DNA from: an uncultured Oscillospiraceae bacterium
GTDB taxonomy: Bacteria; Bacillota; Clostridia; Oscillospirales; Oscillospiraceae
Assembly: GCA_910588135.1 (NCBI GenBank)
Contig: CAJUOT010000008.1
Span: 4,716-68,715, forward strand
Direction of reading: 5' to 3'
DNA: 64,000 nucleotides
Part shown: in pieces, positions 25,220-31,362 of the stretch
Layout of the letters: the number at the start of each line of letters is the position of its first letter
Numbering within the stretch: the first letter of the stretch is position 1
Translations under genes and position numbers: made by a program
The notes under the pieces: generated by a model
Database searches by the model: none
What the model saw: the letters and a program-made list of their open reading frames with translations, nothing else
What the model was told of the DNA's origin: nothing

Positions 25220-25587
25220 GCTAACCCGCTCCCCTTTTCCCATTTCCGGCCTGTTTCCGCCGGCGCGCCGCTCTTCGCCTTGTACTCCTCTCCCCAGTCC
25301 TCCAGGGCGTTCAGCACCGGCTTCAGGCTGTACCCCAGCTCCGTCAGCGTATACTCCACCCGGGGCGGCACCTCCGGATAAACCGTCCGAATCAGCAGGC
25401 CGCTCTCCTCCATCTGCCGCAGCTGGGCGGTGAGCACTTTCTGGCTCACGCTGCCGATGGATTTCTTCAATTCCCCAAACCGCCTTGTCCCCGGCAGCAG
25501 GTCCCGGATGATGAGCACCTTCCACTTGTCGCTGATAAGGGTCAGCGTCGTCTCCACCGGGCAGGCGGGCAGCACTTTTGCCTCCAT
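25216..25587 (-). CDS. HxlR-family transcriptional regulator
   Basis: 123 aa winged-helix regulator: CPVETTLTLISDKWKVLIIRDL, RRFGELKKSIGSVSQKVLTAQLRQ and the wing VPPRVEYTLTELGYSL are diagnostic for HxlR. The first ATG (25596) directly abuts the GGAGG, so the ATG at 25587 with a 9-nt spacing is chosen. It is coupled to the transporter gene by a GTGA overlap and diverges from the MBL-like gene. Inverted repeats in the divergent spacer could be its operators. Confidence 0.9.
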   Translation of the reverse strand: MEAKVLPACPVETTLTLISDKWKVLIIRDLLPGTRRFGELKKSIGSVSQKVLTAQLRQMEESGLLIRTVYPEVPPRVEYTLTELGYSLKPVLNALEDWGEEYKAKSGAPAETGRKWEKGSGLA

Positions 25588-25732
25588 ATCTGACATCCTC
25601 CTGTCTTTCTGGTTTCCAGGCCGCCGTACCCCCTTATTTTACCGTACCGCCCGCGGCGCAGTCAAGGCAGAAAAAATTTTCCCCTCCGGCAAAAAGCCGG
25701 AACCCCTTGAAATCACATAATCGTTTCCTCCC

Positions 25733-25780
25733 GGTAACCGTCCAATCGTTACCTTCCGGTGACTAACCCACAATATTGTG
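25733..25780. promoter_or_regulatory. Inverted repeats in the HxlR/MBL divergent spacer (operator candidates)
   Basis: GGTAAC (25733-25738) and GTTACC (25748-25753) form an inverted repeat with 9 bp between. Then CACAATATTGTG at 25769-25780 is a perfect 12-bp palindrome. A weak plus-strand promoter (TTTTCA, 17 bp, TATGAT) begins just downstream. Confidence 0.4.
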
Positions 25781-25868
25781 CGTACTTTTCAAATGGTTTC
25801 AGGCGCTGTATGATGCAGGTACAGCAACGAGGAGCACTCCCGCTGCAAAAAAACACATGGAGGTACAC

Positions 25869-26663
25869 ATGATGAACAAGAAGGATTTTACCGCTGTCAA
25901 GCTGGAGCAGGGCGAAATGCACATCTACGACTTCGGCAGCATGAAGCTCCACGCCTACCAGACCGGCGACCCGCTGGCGGACGAAGTGTTTCTGGTGGAG
26001 AAAGCCGGTCAGTTTGTGGCCATCGAATCCCCCTGCTTCACCGCCAGCGTGGCTGCGCTGAACAAGTATCTGGCCGGCCGGGAGGTGGCCGGCGTGCTGG
26101 TGGCCTATCACGGCGCGGGTGCCGGCTTCCTGCCTGACGTTCCCAAATACGCCACCGCCAACGCGGCAGAGTATACCCGTCAGGGCGGCGGCAAAGCCCT
26201 GATCGACCAGTTCACCGCCGTCTTTGGCAGCTCCTTTGACAGTTCCATCCACCCCATCACCCACACCCTCGCCGAGGGGGAGGCGGTCATCGGCGGCATC
26301 CGGTTCGTCATCCATCAGACAGCAGAAGCCTTTGACGTGGAGATCCCCGAGATCAACGCAGTCTACACCCATATGCTGGGCCACGACTGCCACTCCATTG
26401 TGGCCGGGGCTGGTCACGCCGACGCCGTCATCGCCCAGCTGCGGGGCTATATCCAAAACGGCTACGATCTGATCCTCACCTCCCACTACACCCCGGAGGA
26501 TTTGAAAGACGCGCAGACCAAGATCCACTACCTGGAGGAGTTGAAGGCCATCGCCGCCTCCTGCGCCGATGGGGCTTCCTTCAAGGCTGCAGTTCAGAAG
26601 CGGTATCCGGCCTACAGCGGAGAAAACTACCTGGACATGACCGCCGGATTTTTCTTCAGCTGA
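25869..26663 (+). CDS. Metallo-beta-lactamase-fold-like protein lacking the canonical metal motif
   Basis: 264 aa. The arrangement (MKLHAYQTGDPLADEVFLVEKAGQFVAIESPCF, then GVLVAYHGAGAGF) matches the start of an MBL fold, and the later ILTSHYTPEDLKDAQTKIHYLEEL matches the usual distal histidine and end helix. At the HxHxDH position, however, it reads AYHGAGAGFLPDV, so two-metal hydrolysis is unlikely. The start is ATG 25869 (or 25872) after GGAGG; the open frame extends upstream without an RBS. It is a single gene with an 87-bp-upstream promoter candidate. The substrate and role are unknown, and the fold call is from pattern only. Confidence 0.55.
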   Translation: MMNKKDFTAVKLEQGEMHIYDFGSMKLHAYQTGDPLADEVFLVEKAGQFVAIESPCFTASVAALNKYLAGREVAGVLVAYHGAGAGFLPDVPKYATANAAEYTRQGGGKALIDQFTAVFGSSFDSSIHPITHTLAEGEAVIGGIRFVIHQTAEAFDVEIPEINAVYTHMLGHDCHSIVAGAGHADAVIAQLRGYIQNGYDLILTSHYTPEDLKDAQTKIHYLEELKAIAASCADGASFKAAVQKRYPAYSGENYLDMTAGFFFS

Positions 26664-26671
26664 TTTCGCGC

Positions 26672-26706
26672 GGGGCCCTCCCCGGCCAAGTCCGGGGAAG
26701 GGCCCC
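26672..26706 (+). terminator. GC-rich hairpin after the MBL-like gene
   Basis: GGGGCCCTCCCCGG (26672-26685) pairs with CCGGGGAAGGGCCCC (26692-26706) with one bulge. No U-run; the RBS of the macrodomain gene follows immediately. Confidence 0.55.
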
Positions 26707-26723
26707 CCTTGGGAGGGAATGAG

Positions 26724-27509
26724 ATGGATCGCTTGACGGTGATTCGCGCTTTAAACGATATGCTGCTGGCGGAAATGCCCCAATACCAACCGCAGGCGCG
26801 GGAATTTTCTCGGGACGCGGCCAGCCAGCGGAGACTTCTCCGCAGTCTGATGAACGTCCGCCCTCCCATGCCGCTGGGCCGGGAATTTCTCGCGATGCAG
26901 GACGGGCTTCTATCCGCCGAACGGGACGGTAAGGGCGTTGTGGACGGCGCGGCGCTGCCCGCTGTCGGCACCCACCCGCGCCTCGCCCTCTGGAGAGGGG
27001 ATATCACCCGGCTGAGGGTGGACGCCATCGTCAACGCCGCCAACAGCGCCCTGCTGGGCTGCTTCCATCCCTGCCACGGCTGCATCGACAACGCCATCCA
27101 TTCGGCGGCGGGCCTCCAGCTCCGGGAGGAGTGCGGCCAAATCATGAGGGCTCAGGGCCGCCCGGAGCCCACCGGCCGGGCCAGGCTGACAAAGGGGTAT
27201 AACCTCCCCGCCCGGTACGTCCTGCACACCGTGGGCCCCATTGTCCAGGGCCCCGTCTCCCGGCGGGACCGGGAGCAGTTGGCGGCCTGCTACCGCTCCT
27301 GCCTGGAGCTGGCGGCGGAACACAATCTGGAGTGCGTGGCGTTCTGCTGTATCTCCACCGGGGAATTTCACTTTCCCAATCAGGAGGCCGCCGAAATTGC
27401 GGTCAGAACCGTCACGGAATTCCTCCGGCGGAATACGTCCATGAAGAAGGTGATTTTCAATGTTTTCAAGGATATTGACGAGGAAATCTACCGAACGCTT
27501 CTTGCGTGA
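26724..27509 (+). CDS. Zinc-dependent macrodomain, protein ADP-ribosyl hydrolase
   Basis: 261 aa. An N-terminal helical extension (~85 residues) precedes the macrodomain: LALWRGDITRLRVDAIVNAANSALLG, the phosphate-binding core. GCFHPCHGCIDNAIHSAAG follows; its Cys-His-Cys set marks the zinc-containing macrodomains that remove ADP-ribose from proteins (SpyMacroD type). YVLHTVGPI and FCCISTGEFHFPNQEAA complete the ADP-ribose loops. The ATG follows GGGAGGGAATG. It is the first gene of an operon with an NTF2-like gene and a SirTM sirtuin, matching the known eraser/writer pairing of macrodomain and SirTM. Confidence 0.93.
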   Translation: MDRLTVIRALNDMLLAEMPQYQPQAREFSRDAASQRRLLRSLMNVRPPMPLGREFLAMQDGLLSAERDGKGVVDGAALPAVGTHPRLALWRGDITRLRVDAIVNAANSALLGCFHPCHGCIDNAIHSAAGLQLREECGQIMRAQGRPEPTGRARLTKGYNLPARYVLHTVGPIVQGPVSRRDREQLAACYRSCLELAAEHNLECVAFCCISTGEFHFPNQEAAEIAVRTVTEFLRRNTSMKKVIFNVFKDIDEEIYRTLLA

Positions 27510-27536
27510 TTGCACGAACACAGAAGAAAGGAGCAA

Positions 27537-27932
27537 ATGAGTATGGATCAGGCAGCACAAATCAAAGAGTTGGTGCTTCGCTATGCAAAGGCGGTCCAAA
27601 CACAGGATAAGGCGGAGTTTTGCGGTTTGTGGGCGGAAAACCCGGACTGCACGCTTGTCGCCCTCGCGTCACAGTACCGGGGTGTGGACGCCATCTACCG
27701 GGATTTCCTGCTGGGCCGGATACAGGCATCCTATCAAACAATCAAGCTCGTCCCAGAGTCTATTGACATTCGCATGCTCCGTGGCGGCCTTGCCATAACC
27801 GTATTTCAATACCACACGGAATGTGTCCGTCGTGAAGATGGCGCGGATTACGGAATACGGGGGCTGGAAACACAGGTGGCAGTACAGATGGGCGGCAGGT
27901 GGAAGCTGCAGCATATACACTATTCCAAATAG
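27537..27932 (+). CDS. SnoaL/NTF2-like small protein
   Basis: 131 aa with the NTF2-like alpha+beta pattern: an N-terminal helix pair (QIKELVLRYAKAVQTQDKAEFCGLW), then YRGVDAIYRDFLLG, and strands ending in GGRWKLQHIHYSK. This resembles the SnoaL-like or DUF4440 group. Such folds bind small ligands or act as simple enzymes. The ATG follows AAAGGAG. It is sandwiched between the macrodomain gene (28 bp) and the sirtuin gene (28 bp), so it is probably a functional part of this ADP-ribosylation operon, perhaps a target or accessory. That is inference from position. Confidence 0.75.
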   Translation: MSMDQAAQIKELVLRYAKAVQTQDKAEFCGLWAENPDCTLVALASQYRGVDAIYRDFLLGRIQASYQTIKLVPESIDIRMLRGGLAITVFQYHTECVRREDGADYGIRGLETQVAVQMGGRWKLQHIHYSK

Positions 27933-27959
27933 CTCCGCACAAACAAAGGTGATTGTTAA

Positions 27960-28832
27960 ATGTTTTCAAATATATTGACAAGACAATCAGCCGCCGAATG
28001 CTCGGCGCAGATCGAACGGCTGAAACAGGCCCTTGAGCGCGCGGACGCGGTGGTGGCTGGCGCGGGGGCCGGCCTGTCCGCCGCGGCGGGGCTGACCTAT
28101 TCCGGGGAGCGGTTCCAGCGGAATTTCGGGGACTTCCGGGAAAAGTACGGCATCCGGGATATGTACTCCGGGGGCTTTTATCCCTTTGAAACACCGGAGG
28201 AATACTGGGCGTGGTGGAGCCGCCACATCATGGTGAACCGTTACGAGCGCGCCCCGAAGCCGGTCTATGACAGCCTGCTGAAGCTGCTGGAGGGCAAGGA
28301 CTATTTTGTGCTGACCACAAACGTGGACCACCAATTTCAGCTTGCGGGCTTTGATAAGAGGCGGCTCTTCTACACCCAGGGGGACTACGGCCTGTGGCAA
28401 TGCTCCCAGCCTTGTCACCAGGGGACTTACGATAACGAAACTGTTGTGCGCCGGATGTTCGCAGAACAGCGGAACATGAAAGTGCCGCCGGAACTTATCC
28501 CCCGCTGTCCTGTCTGCGGCAGGCCCATGTCCATGAATCTGCGGGCGGACGGCACCTTTGTGCAGGACGAGGGCTGGTATCAGGCCCGGGCGCGGTATCA
28601 GGAGTTCCTCCGGCGGCACAGCGGGCTGCGGGTGGTCTTTCTGGAGCTGGGCGTGGGATACAACACCCCGGCCATCATAAAATTCCCCTTCTGGCGGATG
28701 ACGGCCGGCAGCCCCGGCGCCGTCTACGCCTGTGTCAACAGCGGCCAGGCCGCCTGCCCGGAGGAGCTCCGGGACAGGTCGGTCTGTATAAACAGCGGGA
28801 TTGAGGAGGCGCTGGCCGCACTGGCGCGGTAA
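27960..28832 (+). CDS. SirTM-class sirtuin, protein ADP-ribosyltransferase
   Basis: 290 aa. The NAD-binding GAGAGLSAAAGLTYSG lies near residue 35. At the catalytic site TTNVDHQF is followed by YTQGDYGLWQCSQPC, so the usual sirtuin His is replaced by Gln. The Asn/Gln pair is the hallmark of SirTM enzymes, which ADP-ribosylate proteins instead of deacylating them. Two Cys pairs (QCSQPC and RCPVCG) give a zinc ribbon. In staphylococci and streptococci, SirTM modifies a lipoylated GcvH-like carrier encoded beside it with an LplA-type ligase. Neither is adjacent here, so the target is open. Confidence 0.93.
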   Translation: MFSNILTRQSAAECSAQIERLKQALERADAVVAGAGAGLSAAAGLTYSGERFQRNFGDFREKYGIRDMYSGGFYPFETPEEYWAWWSRHIMVNRYERAPKPVYDSLLKLLEGKDYFVLTTNVDHQFQLAGFDKRRLFYTQGDYGLWQCSQPCHQGTYDNETVVRRMFAEQRNMKVPPELIPRCPVCGRPMSMNLRADGTFVQDEGWYQARARYQEFLRRHSGLRVVFLELGVGYNTPAIIKFPFWRMTAGSPGAVYACVNSGQAACPEELRDRSVCINSGIEEALAALAR

Positions 28833-28861
28833 GGGGATGCCATGCAACAAATCTCCATCTT

Positions 28862-28876
28862 TGTGGTACACTAAGC
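28862..28876 (+). promoter_or_regulatory. Possible extended -10 promoter of the recombinase gene
   Basis: TGGTACACT with flanking TTTGTGGTACA and an upstream ATGCAACAAA resembles the promoter-like motif inside the invertible segment on the minus strand. The -35 region is weak (GCAACA). Confidence 0.4.
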
Positions 28877-28902
28877 GGTATCTATCACAAGGGGAGATTG
28901 AA

Positions 28903-29748
28903 ATGAGGCAACAGCAGTTGAACACCCGCGGCTTTGACGCCTACCGAACCCACCTGCTCCGGGAGGAGCGCGCCCCGTCCACCATCGCAAACTACCTGCG
29001 GGCCATCCAGGCCTTCTCCGCGTGGCTGGACGGCAGGGCTGTCACAAAGGAACTGGCCGCCGCCTGGAAGGAGCACCTTCTGGCCCGGGGTCAGGCCCCC
29101 GTCACGGTGAACGCGAAGCTGTCCGCCCTGAACGGCTTCCTTCGCTTTTCCGGCCTGGACGGCTGCCGGGTGAAGCTGCTGAAGCTCCAAAGGCGCGCCT
29201 TCCGGGACGGCAGCAGGGAGCTCACCCGGGACGAGTACCAGCGCCTGCTGGACGCCGCGCGGAGCCGGGGCCAGGAGCGGCTGGAGCTGCTGCTGGAGAC
29301 CATCTGCGCCACCGGCATCCGGGTGTCCGAGGCGCGGTATATCACCGTGGAGGCCGCCCGGAGGGGCCGCGCGGACGTGTCCCTCAAGGGCAAGGTCCGC
29401 ACCATTCTGCTGCCGGGCAAGCTGTGCCGCAAGCTGCTCAAATACGCCAAAAAACGCAAAACCGCCGCCGGCGAGATCTTTCTCACCCGCGGCGGCAGAG
29501 GACTGTCCCGCCGTCAGATCTGGCGGGAGATGAAGGGCCTGTGCGGGCAGGCCGGGGTGGAGCCCTCCAAGGTGTTCCCCCACAACCTGCGCCACCTGTT
29601 CGCCACGGCGTTCTACCGCGCCACCCGCGACATCGCAAGGCTGGCCGACGTGCTGGGCCACAGCTCCATCGAGACCACCCGCATCTACCTGCTCGCCACC
29701 GGCGCCGAGCACGCCCGGCAGCTGGAACGCCTGGGGCTGGTCAGTTAG
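28903..29748 (+). CDS. Tyrosine recombinase, predicted DNA invertase of the adjacent switch
   Basis: 281 aa. The N-terminal SAM-like core-binding domain (FDAYRTHLLREERAPSTIANY, LSALNGFLRF) is followed by the catalytic domain with all active-site residues in place: Arg in ATGIRVSE (~138), Lys in LKGKVR, His-x-x-Arg in HNLRHLFA (~226), His in GHSSIETT (~253) and Tyr in RIYLLAT (~262). It has no Arm-binding or phage-specific extension. The ATG follows AAGGGGAG; upstream in-frame codons run into the sirtuin gene. The stop lies 8 bp before the left arm of a perfect 23-bp inverted repeat, as is common for dedicated invertases. No other integrase or phage genes are near. Confidence 0.93.
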   Translation: MRQQQLNTRGFDAYRTHLLREERAPSTIANYLRAIQAFSAWLDGRAVTKELAAAWKEHLLARGQAPVTVNAKLSALNGFLRFSGLDGCRVKLLKLQRRAFRDGSRELTRDEYQRLLDAARSRGQERLELLLETICATGIRVSEARYITVEAARRGRADVSLKGKVRTILLPGKLCRKLLKYAKKRKTAAGEIFLTRGGRGLSRRQIWREMKGLCGQAGVEPSKVFPHNLRHLFATAFYRATRDIARLADVLGHSSIETTRIYLLATGAEHARQLERLGLVS

Positions 29749-29755
29749 CTGGCAT

Positions 29756-29778
29756 TGTGTACAAAATACATATTTTGT
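29756..29778 (+). repeat. Left inverted repeat of the invertible segment (IRL)
   Basis: A 23-bp arm with the palindromic core TACAAAATA-CA-TATTTTGT. It is identical to the reverse complement of 30009-30031. The two central bases read CA here and TG at the other arm, as expected for sites in inverted orientation. Confidence 0.9.
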
Positions 29779-29841
29779 CTCCTCAGACGCTAGCTGGCCC
29801 TGCCACATGGCCTGTTGTGCGCTCTGTATTGCGTTTGTTGC

Positions 29842-29850
29842 ATTGTACCA
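29842..29850 (-). promoter_or_regulatory. Extended -10 promoter inside the invertible segment
   Basis: Minus strand TGGTACAAT, an extended -10 with 5 of 6 bases of TATAAT. The -35 at 17 bp (TTTCTT) is poor. In the present orientation it would produce an antisense transcript into the recombinase gene; after inversion it would lie about 100 bp upstream of the regulator start. Confidence 0.55.
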
Positions 29851-29892
29851 CAAAATTCCGCAGGAAGAAATACTTTTTTTAATCGTAAGGTA

Positions 29893-29966
29893 AAAAACCG
29901 GGCATGAAAACCAAGCGCCTCAAGGCACACCTGTTTTGCGGCGCCTAGTTTTCATGCCCTTTTGTT
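29893..29966. terminator. Bidirectional terminator inside the invertible segment
   Basis: GGGCATGAAAAC (29900-29911) pairs with GTTTTCATGCCC (29948-29959), with an inner GCGCC stem. TTTTGTTT follows on the plus strand and GGTTTTTT on the minus strand. In either orientation it isolates the recombinase transcript from the downstream locus. Confidence 0.85.
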
Positions 29967-29998
29967 TATTTGATGCCGCTCAAAAACAGCCGATTCCG

Positions 29999-30036
29999 CC
30001 CCCTGTATACAAAATATGTATTTTGTACACAGGGGG
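29999..30036 (+). promoter_or_regulatory. Right inverted repeat (30009-30031) inside a 38-nt RBS-sequestering hairpin
   Basis: The right arm is embedded in a longer palindrome: CCCCCTGT (29999-30006) pairs with ACAGGGGG (30029-30036), with one mismatch in 18 pairs. AGGGGG is also the Shine-Dalgarno site of the BTAD gene starting at 30043. The CCCCCTGT half lies inside the invertible segment, so the RBS-blocking stem exists only in the orientation shown. Confidence 0.75.
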
Positions 30037-30042
30037 TTCTTT

Positions 30043-31362
30043 ATGAAAAGCTTGAGAGAAAGACCAGCTCCGGCCAGTGGGGCCGCCCCCGGCCAGCCAT
30101 ATGCCGAAGCAGGGGGCGGGGACGCTTCGCAGCAGACCCTGTACGTCACTTTTTTGGGGCGGTTCACCCTGTCCGGCGCTGCTCCAGACACATTGGTCGC
30201 CACGGCCCCGGGCCGGTCGTCCCGCCGGCTCTGGGCCTTTCTGCAATACCTGTGCGCATTCCATCAGAAAGAGACAACCCAAGAGGAGCTGATCGACGCC
30301 CTCTGGGGTGAGACAGAAGTGGCGGACCCGGTGGGCGCGCTGAAAACCATTCTCCACCGGGCCCGCGCCCTGCTGGAGCGGCTGGGTTTTCCGGACGGGA
30401 AAAAAGTGCTGCTGTACCGCCGGGGGCGGTACTTCTGGTCCCCCAATGTGGAGCTGCGGCTGGATACGGAGGAGCTGGACCGGCTGTACGCGGGGTTCTC
30501 CACCGCGCCGGGGGAAGTACTTCCAGAGGTGCTGGAGTTTCTGCCCAAATATGAGGGAGACTTTCTCCCGGACCTGGTGGAGGATTCCTGGGCACTGTCC
30601 CTGCGTACATTCTACCACACAAGATATCTTCACCTTGCCTGGGGCGCAGCCAAGCTGCTCCAGAGCCGGGGCCGGCTGGACGAGGCGATCGGCGTCTGCC
30701 GGACGGCCACCACGCTGGACCCCTACGATGAGCGCTGCCAGCTGCTCCTGATCCGTCTGCTCCACAGCTCCGGCGCGGTTCAGGCCGCCCTGCGGCATTA
30801 CAGCGCCGTGTCCGGGCTGTACATGGACCAGCTCGGGGTATCCCCGTCGTCGGAGATGCTGGCGCTCTACCAGGAGATTTCCAGGGCGGGAGACAGCGAG
30901 CGGCTGGAATTAAGCGCCATTCAGGCGCTGCTGCTGGAGCGGGGTGACATACGGGGGCCGTTTTTCTGCGAATACGCGGTATTTCAGGACATTTACCGCC
31001 TTGTCGCCCGGTCTATGGCCCGGTCTGGGGCGGAGGCCCAGCTCGTCCTGCTCACCATTAACGAGCGCGGCGGCGGGCCCTTAGACCCCAGGCAGCGGAG
31101 CGCCGCCATGGAGACGCTACGCGCCGCCGGTCTGTCCCTGCTCCGCCCCGGAGACGTGGCCGCGCGGACCGGCCCCGGCCAGATGCTGCTCCTGCTGCCC
31201 GCCACCAGCAGGGAGCGTGCCGGGGCCGCCCTGGGGCGTATTCTGGACGCATTCGGGCATACGCCGGTGGGGATGAGCGTACAGATCCAGACCGATCTGC
31301 TGCCCGTCCTGCCTACGCACAGGAACACCCCGGAACATAAAGGAGGTAAACAGCATGGTTAG
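30043..31362 (+). CDS. BTAD/SARP-type transcriptional activator with C-terminal GGDEF-like domain
   Basis: 439 aa. After a Pro/Ala-rich start, residues ~30-125 form an OmpR-like winged helix (LYVTFLGRFTLSG, then TQEELIDALWGETEVADP). A BTAD helical repeat domain (~130-270) follows, with YEGDFLPDLVEDSWALSLR and LDPYDERCQLLLIRLLHSSG. The last ~170 residues look like a degenerate GGDEF fold (LRPGDVAARTGPGQMLLLLP). The ATG at 30043 uses AGGGGG, located in the right arm of the invertible element; an ATG at 30016 inside the repeat has no RBS. It heads five co-directional envelope genes and probably activates them. It has no plus-strand promoter in the present orientation. Confidence 0.85.
   Translation: MKSLRERPAPASGAAPGQPYAEAGGGDASQQTLYVTFLGRFTLSGAAPDTLVATAPGRSSRRLWAFLQYLCAFHQKETTQEELIDALWGETEVADPVGALKTILHRARALLERLGFPDGKKVLLYRRGRYFWSPNVELRLDTEELDRLYAGFSTAPGEVLPEVLEFLPKYEGDFLPDLVEDSWALSLRTFYHTRYLHLAWGAAKLLQSRGRLDEAIGVCRTATTLDPYDERCQLLLIRLLHSSGAVQAALRHYSAVSGLYMDQLGVSPSSEMLALYQEISRAGDSERLELSAIQALLLERGDIRGPFFCEYAVFQDIYRLVARSMARSGAEAQLVLLTINERGGGPLDPRQRSAAMETLRAAGLSLLRPGDVAARTGPGQMLLLLPATSRERAGAALGRILDAFGHTPVGMSVQIQTDLLPVLPTHRNTPEHKGGKQHG

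Larger units (their letters stand above)
29779..30008. mobile_element. Predicted invertible promoter segment (230 bp)
   Basis: The segment is bounded by the 23-bp inverted repeats. It contains a bidirectional terminator (29893-29966) and an extended -10 promoter on the minus strand (29842-29850). No ORF of note lies within. It is AT-richer than its neighbours. As drawn, the promoter points away from the BTAD regulator and into the 3' end of the recombinase gene; inversion would aim it at the regulator with the terminator behind it. Inversion itself is predicted, not seen. Confidence 0.78.

Noticed and set aside
28903..30036. Recombinase as integrase of a prophage or integrative element with attL/attR at the 23-bp repeats
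   Set aside because: The repeats are inverted, not direct, only 230 bp apart, and no phage or conjugation genes are present; inversion is the better reading.
29999..30036. The 38-nt palindrome as a simple terminator
   Set aside because: It lacks a T-run, carries the 23-bp recombination arm and overlaps the RBS of the next gene.
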